A stretch of 64,000 nt of DNA from Calendula officinalis (Eukaryota > Streptophyta > Magnoliopsida > Asterales > Asteraceae), in NCBI GenBank assembly GCA_963853835.1, contig OY970820.1, forward strand, positions 15,737,373 through 15,801,372, given 5' to 3'. Each line of letters opens with the position of its first letter. The first letter of the stretch is position 1. The translations under genes and the position numbers were made by a program. Shown one piece after another: positions 9,342 to 19,458 of this stretch. Under the pieces are notes generated by a model that did no database searches, had not been told where the DNA came from, and saw only the letters and a list, made by a program, of their open reading frames with translations.

Positions 9342-11763
9342 TACTGGTGGGAGAATTTCCTACTGATCTTGGTTTATACCCGTGATTTTTTGTTTTTGAA
9401 TACTTTACTACTGATGGACCAGTAGTATTTGGGTACTTACCATGTTTAGAATGACCAGTAGTGTTTTTAGGGTTGACTCCAGTAGTAATTTTGAAAGTTG
9501 TTTTGGGAGCAGTAGTATTTTTGTAATTAGGGTTTTTACCAGTAGTATTCTTGTATTGGTACCAAACAGCATTATACTTAGGGTGAACACCAGTAGTAAA
9601 ATTGTTAAAGTTTTTACTGGTGTTGGAAAATTTAAAATATTGTTTATTTTGATTGGATTTTCCATTGTTCTTGAAGTAATTGCTGTTCTTTGGGCTTCCA
9701 ACTCTTCTGTTTTGCACAAATCTTGGTGCACTTCTTCCAAATCTTGGAGTTTCAGCAATTGGAGTTTTGATTTTATTTACTACTGAAGGACCAGTAGTAT
9801 CTTTTAACTTTTGAGTTTTTGCATTTTCTTTAAAAATTTTAAATTCCTTTAACTCTTTGCAGTTTATTGGATTGAAGTGACAATCCTTTGCTAAATGATT
9901 CACTTTGTTGCAAATAACACATTTTAATTTATTTTCTTGAGCCTTTATGATTTTTCTTTGTTCTAAGAGTTGGTTCCTATTTCTTTGGTTTCCCCTTTTT
10001 AGTATTTTGGGTATATTTTCTGCATCATATTTAGGAGAATCATTTGGACTTTGAGCTGTGTGAAAGCTTGTATCAATTGATTTTGGTGATTCAGTTTGAG
10101 AGATTATAAATTCAGTTGATTGATCATCATCAGAAGAATCATTTGATTCAGATGTTTCATTATGTGATTCAGTTTGATTTTCAGTTTTTAATTCATTAAT
10201 GATTCTTTCTGAACTGTTTTTAAGTGGTGGAATGATTTTATATGGAGGTGGTACAGCATGATATCCCACCCCATGAACAACTTTTTCTGTAGTTTGATTA
10301 TTAGTTAATTCATCAAGAATTTTAGTGCTTCTTTCAAACTTTTTAATTGTTAATTTATTTTGTTCAATTTCAAGCTGACATTCTTCTAATTTGCTTGTTA
10401 GTTCTTTATTTTTTATTTCATAAAATTCTTTCTCATCCACAGCCTGAAGCAATTCTTCCTTTATCCTTTGATCAATCATCTGGTACACCTTTATTTGATG
10501 TTCTTGATCAGTAATCACACCTACAAATTCATGATTTCTTCTCACTGCTTTTGCTAAATCTTCATTTAATTTAGTGTTTTCTTTTTCTAAGTTTTTAACA
10601 ATTTTAGCACATTCAGAAGTACAAGGTTTAGGTTTTACCTCAGTTTTGTTGTCAGTAAAGGCCATGAGAGCTTGATTTTGAGCATGCTCTTCTGCTTGGA
10701 AGCTCCAGTCATAGCCTTGTCCTTGTTGCGAAACAAGAGCAGTTGATTTTGATCTTTTGTCTGGCTGAGGGCATTCTTTTGCAAAGTGACCAAGGTTGTT
10801 ACAGTTGTAACATTTGACTTTAGTCTTGTCAAATCCTGCTTTGTCACCTTTGTTGAAGTTGAGGCTTGTCCTACCAGTTCTCTTTAAGAATCTTTTTGTC
10901 CTTAGACTCAGCATAGCCATCTGCCATTTAAGATCCATCTCCTCAAGATCATCTGGATTCAATTGTTCCAAGTCATCACTAATCAATGCAGTATGCACAT
11001 GACTAGTGAAGAAGGATTCTCTTGCAGCATCCTCAGAATCTGCAGCCTTTCCTGTGAAGGTTTCCTGACCTTGACCTGTACTAGAGACAAATGCAGCATT
11101 ATTAGAAGAAATAGAAGGGTTCTTTTGGTTTACCTCAGTTTCAAATACTCTGAGATCATTGTAGAGTTCATCCAACTCTTTTTCTTCTAGAGCATATCTT
11201 TGTCTATATACCACTATATACATGGCCCATTCTTCACTAAGAGATCTTAGGAACTTCATGTTGACATCTTCTTGATCCATCTTAACCCCAACCTGGTTAA
11301 GTTTACCAATTAGCTTGTTGAATCTGTCAAACACTTGAGTGAGTGTTTCATTGGGTTTTCCTTTGAAATTTTCAAAGTCTTGTTTGAGAACAGACTTCAT
11401 GTTCCTCTTAGTGCTCTTGGTCCCAACGAATCTCTTCTCCAGTGCTTCCCATAGCACCTTTGCATCATCATACTCAACAAAGAGATGTTGATAATCGTTA
11501 GGAATGGCCAGTAGGAGAGTGCTTAGAGTTTTGAGTTCGATGCCCTTGTCCTTCTTTTCCTTCTCACACTTGAGTTTGTCTGCCTCAGTTGCAGAGCTGC
11601 TTGCTTGACCAGGACCAGTTTTGTTTCCTTCAAGGACAACTTCCCACATAGAATAATCTGTAATAAGCATGTATTGCTTAATACGATTCTTCCACATCCC
11701 AAAGTTGTTGGGAGTGAGTATAGGAATTTTGTTGGCCTGAGTGCTTTCATTATTATCAGTCAT
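9229..11763 (-). CDS. gag of Copia A copy 1, with LTR-encoded C-terminal tail
   Basis: An 844-residue frame from the ATG at 11761-11763. Residues 1 to about 230 resemble the Copia capsid/UBN2-type domain (opening MTDNNESTQANKIPI, with MWKNRIKQYM). A CCHC zinc knuckle, CYNCNNLGHFAKEC, lies near residue 317. A coiled-coil-rich region of Leu/Lys/Glu repeats spans roughly 390-500, followed by an acidic Ser/Asp stretch. A second CCHC knuckle, CVICNKVNHLAKDC, lies near residue 612. A basic Asn/Thr-rich tail with repeated NTTG words, encoded by the TACTACTGGT motif, follows. From about residue 808 the frame reads antisense LTR DNA (9213-9341), so the last ~37 residues are not native. Expected role: binding genomic RNA and forming the cytoplasmic virus-like particle. 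Confidence 0.88.
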   Translation of the reverse strand: MTDNNESTQANKIPILTPNNFGMWKNRIKQYMLITDYSMWEVVLEGNKTGPGQASSSATEADKLKCEKEKKDKGIELKTLSTLLLAIPNDYQHLFVEYDDAKVLWEALEKRFVGTKSTKRNMKSVLKQDFENFKGKPNETLTQVFDRFNKLIGKLNQVGVKMDQEDVNMKFLRSLSEEWAMYIVVYRQRYALEEKELDELYNDLRVFETEVNQKNPSISSNNAAFVSSTGQGQETFTGKAADSEDAARESFFTSHVHTALISDDLEQLNPDDLEEMDLKWQMAMLSLRTKRFLKRTGRTSLNFNKGDKAGFDKTKVKCYNCNNLGHFAKECPQPDKRSKSTALVSQQGQGYDWSFQAEEHAQNQALMAFTDNKTEVKPKPCTSECAKIVKNLEKENTKLNEDLAKAVRRNHEFVGVITDQEHQIKVYQMIDQRIKEELLQAVDEKEFYEIKNKELTSKLEECQLEIEQNKLTIKKFERSTKILDELTNNQTTEKVVHGVGYHAVPPPYKIIPPLKNSSERIINELKTENQTESHNETSESNDSSDDDQSTEFIISQTESPKSIDTSFHTAQSPNDSPKYDAENIPKILKRGNQRNRNQLLEQRKIIKAQENKLKCVICNKVNHLAKDCHFNPINCKELKEFKIFKENAKTQKLKDTTGPSVVNKIKTPIAETPRFGRSAPRFVQNRRVGSPKNSNYFKNNGKSNQNKQYFKFSNTSKNFNNFTTGVHPKYNAVWYQYKNTTGKNPNYKNTTAPKTTFKITTGVNPKNTTGHSKHGKYPNTTGPSVVKYSKTKNHGYKPRSVGNSPTSNTFAYYLQFIVLNYIDIVLIRCNFYIQLDLKCLLTCL

Positions 11764-11835
11764 GATTAATAATGTGTGTTTTAAAGATTAAAACTTTTTG
11801 TTGTTCTTAACAAATAGTAGATCTAGAACCAATTA

Positions 11836-11847
11836 GCTCTGATACCA
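11836..11847 (-). promoter_or_regulatory. primer-binding site (tRNA-Met type), Copia A copy 1
   Basis: The minus strand reads TGGTATCAGAGC two bases after the 5' LTR end, complementary to the 3' end of plant initiator tRNA-Met, where first-strand cDNA synthesis starts. Confidence 0.9.
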
Positions 11848-11849
11848 CT

Positions 11850-12470
11850 TGTCAGGATCGATTAACTATAGACAAGTTAATAAACACTTTAGATCTAATT
11901 GAATATAGAAGTTGCAGCGGATCAACACTATATCAATGTAATTAAGAACGATGAACTGTAAATAATATGCGAAAGTATTAAGAACACAGTTTCACAAAAA
12001 GCTTCAATATATATTATTGAGTTAACAATACACACGTACGTTTACAATTCGTAAGGAACTATTTATAATAGTCCTTGAAGCTAAACTATTTACCCTAGTT
12101 ATTCTAGGACTTTGATTTACATCGAATAATAAAAATATACATTGATTTACATTCTATAACTATCTATACGAAGATCTCGGACTTGATATTCTTCAAAAAC
12201 GCGTATCAGAAGTAAAACTCATCACCAGTAGTAAATATGTAACATCAGTAGTAAGTCTGGTGATCAGTAGTAAGTCCAGAAACCATCGTCAGTAGTAACT
12301 ACTAAGATCAGTAGTATCTTCAATCTTTGCATGATCAGTAGTAAACATTAGTTATAGTATACACCAGTATCAACTTCATCAGTAGTAATATGTTCTGCCC
12401 CATCAGTACTAATTATTGTCAGTACTAACTGCAGCATCAGTATCAAGTTGATCTGTGTTTTGCTCTAACA
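11850..12470 (-). repeat. 5' LTR of Copia A copy 1
   Basis: A 621-bp LTR, TGTTAGAGCAAAACACAG... to ...CCTGACA on the minus strand, next to the GATAC duplication and followed by the primer site. A TATA box (TATAAAT, plus-strand 12061-12067) sits about 140 bp downstream of a motif-dense block at 12204-12450. One segment ('cgaataataaaaatataca', about 12121-12140) differs from both its own 3' LTR and the copy 2 LTR, pointing to a mosaic origin. Confidence 0.92.
12204..12450 (-). repeat. TACTACTG(A/G)T motif array in U3 of the family A LTR
   Basis: About eleven copies of CAGTAGTA or the variants CAGTATCA/CAGTACTA (plus-strand view) in about 250 bp, upstream of the LTR TATA box in element direction. 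Position and density suggest enhancer-like sites. The corresponding block in copy 2 is at 45051-45296. Confidence 0.75.
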
Positions 12471-14021
12471 GATACACAATCCAGATAATGTAAATAAAGA
12501 TTATAATATATGTTATTAAAACTTTAGGGAAAATAATACTTCGTATTAAGTAAGGTACATGCATGTATATTGAATTATTAATTACCCTCCACTTAACCTC
12601 TTCAAGTCGTCTGCATATTTCTCAATGCGGTAAACTGAAGGCTTCAATCCTTCCTCATAAGTCAGAAAGTAATTTAGTAACCAAGTCCACATTGTAGCTC
12701 TCATATTTCGCCAAATCATCACTTAAGAAAGTTAAACTAAAATTAACCACAGTATTTAAATTTTGAATTTTGAAATCATCAAGATATGGGTGGGTTAAAT
12801 TACAGGGGTTTACCTTAAACACTGTTTTTATACTCTTTTAACCCCTTCAATAAATATTAAAGCTATTGATTTGGTTATTTCGGATCATTCCGATAATTCT
12901 GATAGTTAAAGACGCTATCCGAAAATTCCAGATACCTGAAAATGAAGAACAAATTATAACTGGTATGAACGTGGGATAAATTATTATTATTCCAAGAATG
13001 AGTTTAAGTCCATTAGACAAGAGAATACGTACTATTTGTTTTCAATTACAATTAACAAAAGCCAAGGATAATCGGTATCAGATGCTAGTTTGTTTCTTCA
13101 AAGTTCATTTTTTACAAATGGACAATTATACATTGCTTAATCAAGGGTTACATCAAAGCAAATGTTAAAAGTTTTAATTTGCGACAAAAAGATGGTAACT
13201 ACTACTAATGTTGTCTAAAAGGGAATATCTAGAGAAGTTGTAGTGTTTGTAATGTTTCTAAAAATTTAATGTCTCAAATATTTTTGTATAGTAATGTGAC
13301 TCTCTAATTTGATGCAATTTAATTAATTTAAATCAATTTAAACACCATTTATCTTTTCTTCATATTATATCCGTTTTCTTTTTTATATTTATTTTTAAAA
13401 ATACTATGCACAACAATTCTTCAACCAATCTTCTAGAATTATCACTTACTAATAAAATACTTTTTTTTGTCTATATAAACACATTCTCACTTCTCAAATT
13501 TCACACTCTACTACTCTCCCTTATAAATTTTAAAGCCTTCATATTGTCTGTCCGGGTAAAACTTTTCTAGCTTTCGTTGACATATTTGATGCCTATGAAT
13601 ATAATGGAGTGATTTTTACACCACATTTTTTAGTGTCCACACCATAATAAATGCTTTATATACTTATACAATCTGCAGTAACATTTGTACGTTGTGGTAT
13701 AGACATTAAAATATGTCGTATCAAAATTGATTCTCATGAATATATAGCAAACAAAGTATCCCATATATTTTTTGGATGATTTACACTATGAATAACAATA
13801 AGAAATACTTTTCAAACTCATATCTTTATTATATAAAAATAATTACATAGGGTGTAGCAGATTAAGAATGCAAATCCTAATCTATACACTTGGTAAGAAT
13901 AAATAGAGTCAAATGACTAAAGAAGAGTATTATCAACTAATTATTGAATACTAAAACCATACACTTAAAATTACACAAGTACAATGGATGTAATGCACTA
14001 TGAAGATCTATCTCTCATATA
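12471..14021. other. intergenic DNA between Copia A copy 1 and a MITE
   Basis: Apart from the small exon-like ORF at 12582-12719, no gene was recognised. A degenerate inverted repeat of about 110 bp (about 13612-13725; arms 'acaccacattttttagtgtc' and 'gtggtatagacattaaaata') may be an old MITE. TATA-like and CT-rich sequence at 13470-13530 has promoter-like composition, but no ORF follows. Confidence 0.4.
12582..12719 (-). pseudogene. possible orphan exon, 45 residues, family not recognised
   Basis: A minus-strand frame from the ATG at 12717-12719 to TAA, opening MIWRNMRATMWTWLLNYFL and closing with a charged segment ending in ADDLKRLSGG. The composition is protein-like, unlike most short ORFs here. 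An acceptor-like 'ttcttaag' lies just upstream on the same strand. It sits about 110 bp from the Copia LTR end. It could be the last exon of a host gene whose other exons are missing, or chance. Confidence 0.25.
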
Positions 14022-14281
14022 CTCCCTCCGTCCCTAAATAAAGTTCTCATTTCTCTTGGGCACAACTTTTTAGGAGATAGTTAGTGGTGTTGTATGTGAT
14101 ATTACTTTTGATTAAAATATAAGGTTTGATTGGACATAGAAAGTGTTTTAGGAGATAGTGGTGAAAATATTGGCAATAATAGTATTATATTAAGTGGACC
14201 CTTTAAGTTTGAGAAATGAGAACTATATTTAGGGACAAAATTTGAAGGAGAAATGAGAAATTTATTTAGGGACGAAGGGAG
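14022..14281. mobile_element. Stowaway-like MITE, copy 2
   Basis: A 260-bp element with the ends CTCCCTCCGTCCCTAAATAA and GGGACGAAGGGAG, flanked by TA at 14020-14021 and 14282-14283. It is closely similar to the copy at 1993-2254 in the same orientation. No coding capacity. Confidence 0.85.
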
Positions 14282-14839
14282 TACTAAATATGTTTGCAAG
14301 ACATCTTTAATTTATAGGTTTAGATTGATAAAGATTTTTCCTGCACTTTTTTTTAGCTCACATGTAGGAATTCCCTTTCTTTTAAGTTAACATATGTTTT
14401 TCATGCTCAGAATTATGTTGTAACACACCGATTTTTCATCCAAATTAAAAATTTTTTAAGTAATAAGACTTAGATCTTTACAAACCAAGTGTCTCAAAAT
14501 ATGATTTATATAACATTTGGAATAATTAGAAAGTACCAAAACCAGTGTTACAAATATATCAAAAACTATAGTCTAGTGAATTAAATAAGTACACGGAGCT
14601 AATCACTTCCAAATGCTAACTACGGGCCGCCTAATCCTTAGCTCCCGAGCCTGAGTACATAGCCAAAATAAAAGTAGTACGTGAGAAAAGATTGTCTCGT
14701 GAGAAACATGGGTTTTAGACCCGGTTAGAAAAATATTTGCAATAAAATAATAATTAAATAATTATCAAATTGCACATAGTCAAACATACTCTAAGGCTTG
14801 CCATAAGCCAATCACATACGTAACGGGCCTCCCCGAAAC

Positions 14840-14952
14840 AAACTCCCCCGATATGGGTTATCTAGGTAAACTCCCCCGTTTCCGGGCTATCTATTTGCTC
14901 CCCCGATTTCCGGGTTATCTCAAACTCCCCCGCTTTCCGGGTTATCTATTTC
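14840..14952. repeat. tandem repeats in the outer solo LTR
   Basis: About four degenerate units of 25-35 bp built around 'ctcccccgatttccgggttatct'. They occupy the same LTR position as the different repeats in the two nested LTRs. Confidence 0.7.
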
Positions 14953-15256
14953 TCGACACACTACCTTTGCGCAGGGTGGTACCGCCCCAAGTAGGGGTCA
15001 CTAACTCCCCCAACTTGTGTGGATTATCTAGGATCCAATTGTTTAGCTACCACATAACAATTCAACTACTTGAGCCAATGCTTCAAATCATAAGATTCAA
15101 CATGTAACGACCCAAAATTTTGAATCAAATTAATTATGGAAAAAATATGATAAATAAATATAAATCGTTTAAAAAATGTGGGATTTGGTTTCGTGTCAAT
15201 CGGACATCGTTTGCTATGTGAAATCCCTTGTTTAAGCTGAAATAAAGATTGCTGGA

Positions 15257-15379
15257 AAAGTTCACGCCCGAGTTCACGGCGGGAACTAGTTCACGACTGA
15301 GTTCACGACCGTGAACTACCAACAGAGATTTTTGGGTTCTGACGCGGGAAGTTCACGCCTGAGTTCACGGCGCGAACTT
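15257..15379. repeat. cluster of GTTCACG palindromes (middle LTR)
   Basis: Several near-palindromes of the form AGTTCACGxCGTGAACT and GTTCACGGCGCGAACT lie within 120 bp, about 150-280 bp after the LTR start. The equivalent clusters in the other two LTRs are at 17051-17201 and 19288-19458. Confidence 0.75.
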
Positions 15380-16083
15380 TTGCTGAAGCTGAATAAAAGC
15401 GAGATTTCAGCCATTTTGTGCATTTTAAAACCTAGAACTCATCTCTACAAGTGAGTATACGTTTTTGAGTGGAAATGGTCGTTTGGTGCTGATTTTGGAC
15501 TCCAAATCACGTGATTCTTCTTCCATTGTTGAAGATTAAGGTAAATCTCTTCTTTCTCAACCTCTAGATGTGAAATTTGGGGAATTTGGTTGGGTTATTA
15601 TTAACGTACCCTAGCTTGATGAACTACTTCAAATGGTTAAATAAAGCTACTTAACTTAGATCTATAGTATTTTGTAACACCTCAAATTTTAATACAAAAC
15701 ATTTGCCCAAAATAAATCATTTTTCATAAATAGAAGAACTATTCCAAAAATATGGATTTACAAAAACCTTTGGTATGAAAATCAGAGTAATAAGTTTGGT
15801 GTTACAAAATAGATCAAAACCAAAGCTAAGCATAAATCCAATCTAAGTTCTTCTACTCTAGGCCCCGCATCTCTATCCATGCGTACCTAAACCTTCGATC
15901 CCGAACCTGAGTACATAGCAAAACAACAAGGAGTACGTGAGACAAAAACGTCTCGTGAGTTACATGGGTTTAGACCCATTAATAATAATAATCGTTTATC
16001 CAAGTAATCAACAAACACGTATTTTCGTCCATCTATATAGTCACCCTATGGTGACTCCAAACCTTGCATTCCTAGCAACACAT

Positions 16084-16300
16084 ATCTAGTTATCGGGTTG
16101 CCCCCGAGCTAACTAGCAACACTAACGTGCCTAACTATCGGGTTGCCCCCGAACTATCTAGAAGCACCAATATATCCAACTATCGGGTTGCCCCCGAACT
16201 AGCTAGAAACACTATCCTATCTAACTATCGGGTTGCCCCCGAACTAGTTAGAAACATCACCATGTCTAGTTATCGGGTTGCCCCCGAACTAACTAGCATC
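16084..16300. repeat. tandem repeats in the inner solo LTR
   Basis: About five units of 40-46 bp containing ATCGGGTTGCCCCCGAACTA. A translated ORF through it (16127-16345) only reflects the repeat and is not a gene. Confidence 0.85.
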
Positions 16301-17050
16301 ACGTCATCTCGTTCTCACCATAACTCAAAGGTTATGTCAATCTAGCTCTCAGCTATCACATTCATCATCAAACCAGTTAGTTAAATATTATCGATAATAC
16401 ATAATTAACTAAACAACTATAAGTCTACTCAATTAAGCAATTTGACCGTAACACACATATAAAAAAATGTATTTCAAGGCTATGTACTCGTTAAAGTCCA
16501 CACGTACTCACCTTAGCAATATAATGCTCCAACCGTATTCTTTCCGCCGGTTTCCTCATTCCAACAATTTGGTCAAACTCCAAGACTTCACCGGAAGCCT
16601 AATTCAACAATCATACAATGTTCAACACCACATACTACTAATAATGTATCCATTAATCACTAGATACCATCAACTAACACTTTCCCCCAATTATGGTAAT
16701 TTACCAAACCCTAGGTTTAACCAACCCTTAAGATTCTTACCAATCGAAATCATACACTTGTTTCCTTTGTTAATATACCATCTATTAAGTGTATACATCA
16801 TTTATTCACCATAAACCATAACCCCGAATAACTAGGGTTTCAACCCAACCATCAAAATACATAGATCTCAAGCTACAAAGATCAAGGAGTGAAGATGTAC
16901 CTTTAATCTTCACTTAGGAGTGAAATCTACCAAAGATTTGCGAAGAGATCAACCACAATCTGCACTAGAGCTCCAAAATCGCCAAGAAGAAAACTAGGGT
17001 TTTGGAAATGCATTTAATGAGCTAAAATCCGACTTTAATGCTGTCGACCA

Positions 17051-17201
17051 GAGTTCACGGCGCGAACTAAGTTCGCGTCGCTAACTCTACCTTGCACGCG
17101 AACTTCGCGATCGTTAACGGATCGTGATCTACAATCGCCAGATACAACAATCCCTGGAGGGAGTTCACGATCGTGAACTAAAGTTCACGCCGTGAACTTC
17201 C
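17051..17201. repeat. GTTCACG palindrome cluster (inner LTR)
   Basis: It includes a perfect 18-bp palindrome AGTTCACGATCGTGAACT at 17162-17179, the adjacent AGTTCACGCCGTGAACT, and GTTCACGGCGCGAACT near 17053. Confidence 0.85.
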
Positions 17202-17869
17202 CTTGTACAGCAGGGCTGCACTTTTCGGTCTAGGTCTCGACCCGGTTTCGCCCATAACTTTCTCATACGGTCTCCAAACGACACGAAACCAATTCCTACG
17301 TTCTTTAAACGATTTATCCATATTTATCATATTTTTATTCAATTAATTTATTTACAAATTTCGGGTCGTTACATATTTCACCATGGAAAATGGATTGTGA
17401 CTTGGATCTATGGTGGTTTTGAGTTTTATAAAAATTAGGGTTTTGTAAAATTTAGGGAAAATGATGATAGTAGTTAACTAGTGGTAAAATATGTGGTAAA
17501 TGGTGATGTTTGATGTTAAACCTTGTATGGTTTCATGATTAGGGCATTTGTTGAAAGACTTGGATTCTACAAGTATTGAGAAGTGAATATTTTGTTCAAA
17601 GAAGCACAAGACGATTAAGTTTGGCTAAGGTGAGTACATGTGAACTTTAAAACTGAGTACATAGCGGTAAAGAAAGTATTTTCATAATTTGTGATTACTA
17701 ATGTTTAAACTAGTTGTTTATTGTTATTATTAAATAGTTGGATTAATTGTGTGAATACTAATTGAGATTAGTATATGGATAGTTTGCATGATGGCCTTAC
17801 GGCATTATTGATAAGATGTGACATATAGTTACATACAATAGTTATGACGGGTAGACTGAAATAGGACAG

Positions 17870-18110
17870 GTACGTGATAGATTCGGAGGCATTCTGGATT
17901 ATCACGATATCTTTAAACTGATGGATTGGAGGCATTCCGATCACCCAACAAGATGTTGGATCTTACTGAATTGGAGGCATACTGATTAGTAAGATAAGAT
18001 GGGTCACCTTGCTTGGACAAGGTGACAAAGGGGGTTCTACTGAATCAGAGGCATTCTGGTTAGTAGGACAAAAATGGGGTCTCGTTGGATTGGAGGCATT
18101 CCGAACAACT
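17870..18110. repeat. tandem repeats in the middle solo LTR
   Basis: Repeated 'gattggaggcattccga' words, about five copies spaced 40-70 bp apart, at the LTR position that holds quite different tandem repeats in its two siblings. Confidence 0.7.
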
Positions 18111-19287
18111 TGACGGGTCGAATAGGCTATGAATGAATGTGATAGGATTACCGAGGAGGTGATCGATGTATATGAATGTGTTAGGGTTACCGCGGAGGTA
18201 ACTAAAGTATATAAATATATATCTATATATATATTTAATATGTGTGATTATTTATATATTAATGTCGGGTCTAAAACCCATGTATCTCTCGAGATAATTT
18301 TGTCTTACGTACTATGTTTGTTTGTGATGCTATACACTCAGGTTCAGGAGCTAAGGATTAGGTGCATTTCCTAGTGAAGGCGCACGAGTTTAGTAGAGAT
18401 AGCAAGGTGGATTTACGTTTGCCTTGGTTATGATATATTTTGTAACACCACTATTGACTTTTATTATATACCAAAGGTTTTTGTAAATCCATATTTTGGG
18501 ACAATATTTTAAATGTTTGAAAAAGGAAAGGATTTTACGGAAATAATTTGTATTAAAAATTTGAGGTGTTACACAACATACTAGTGGTAACCAAGCAAGT
18601 CAATAGCAATTCATATTATCTGCTAACTAATAAATCTTTATTTCTTTATTAAAATATTTATTTAATAAAGACTACTAAAAACTTTTAATCATTTAAACTA
18701 TGAAAACTCTTTTACTATGTACTCAGAAAAGATCACATGTACTCACCTTAGCAATGCTATCCAACTCTTACGTTAATCAACACAAATCCTTACTTCTTAA
18801 TCAAAGAAGTACTTCAAATCTCAAGGTCTTCTTGACCTAATGCCATCATCAACACAATAACTAGTTATTATTCATAACTAATTACTAGTCTATCTAATTT
18901 AACATTCCCAACCACCAAGTTCATAACTCTTTGTGGAAATCTCAAACCCTAGTTCAAGATTTCTATCCATAAAACCCAAATCTAGCTTGTACACATTGAT
19001 TACAAGCTTACCATGAGTGTTTTACACTCATGATAGACCATCTTCTCCAAAGATGGTATGGTTGGTCCCCAAAACCACCATTGATACCCATGAAAAGCTT
19101 GAAACTAAGATAGGTAAGCAAGATAATCAAGAATCCTTACCTTTGATGATAAAATCTCCAAGATTGATGAAGATTCAAGCCCAAGAACACCAAGAACGAG
19201 CTTTCTCTCTCTAAAAACGGCTGGTAGGTGAGTAGGGTTGTTGGTGCCTAAAACCCTAAGCTAAACCCGTTTTTATGCAGCTGACAC

Positions 19288-19458
19288 AGTTCACGATCGC
19301 GAACTATAGTTCGCGTCGCGAACTATAGTTCGCGTCGCGAACTCCGCGCTTCGTGAATAGTTCGCGATCGGCAACCAGTCGGGAACTCCATGTCTGAAAA
19401 ACTCCACTTCCCTGTATGAAGTTCACGATCGCGAACCATAGTTCGCGCCGTGAACTTC
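19288..19458. repeat. GTTCGCG/GTTCACG palindrome cluster (outer LTR)
   Basis: Repeated AGTTCGCGTCGCGAACTAT and AGTTCACGATCGCGAACT palindromes. CpG-dense in an AT-rich setting. Confidence 0.8.

Larger units (their letters stand above)
4385..12470 (-). mobile_element. Copia LTR retrotransposon, family A copy 1 (rearranged)
   Basis: A minus-strand element with flanking 5-bp duplications GATAC at 4380-4384 and 12471-12475. Order in its own direction: 5' LTR (11850-12470), primer site (11836-11847), gag (11763-9342), an internal LTR fragment (9213-9341), 5'-truncated pol (9212-6481), motif array, TATA box, ORF3 (5920 to about 4669), and a 3' LTR lacking its first ~335 bp (4385-4668). The extra ORF downstream of pol suggests a Sirevirus-like Copia; the lineage is inferred. 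It lacks protease, the N-terminal part of integrase, most of U3 in the 3' LTR and the polypurine tract, so it is not autonomous. Confidence 0.9.
15673..17373 (-). mobile_element. inner solo LTR, uninterrupted
   Basis: A 1701-bp minus-oriented LTR, plus strand TGTAACACCTCAAATTTT to TTTCGGGTCGTTACA, flanked by perfect TATTT duplications at 15668-15672 and 17374-17378. It is the youngest of the three nested insertions by position. It has neither primer site nor coding sequence. Confidence 0.93.
15103..18573 (+). mobile_element. middle solo LTR, plus orientation, itself interrupted
   Basis: It starts TGTAACGACCCAAAATTTTG and ends TTTGAGGTGTTACA, flanked by perfect CAACA duplications at 15098-15102 and 18574-18578. 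Its own sequence is 15103-15672 plus 17379-18573, about 1.77 kb. It has the same family signature as the outer and inner LTRs but the opposite orientation, and it inserted into the outer LTR. No internal domain remains. Confidence 0.9.

Noticed and set aside
9442..9786. Plus-strand ORF opposite gag of Copia A copy 1
   Set aside because: Antisense shadow of the gag tail; kept open by the motif composition.
16127..16345. ORF with a repeated NYRVAPEL peptide
   Set aside because: It is the translation of tandem repeats in a solo LTR, not conserved in the sibling LTRs.
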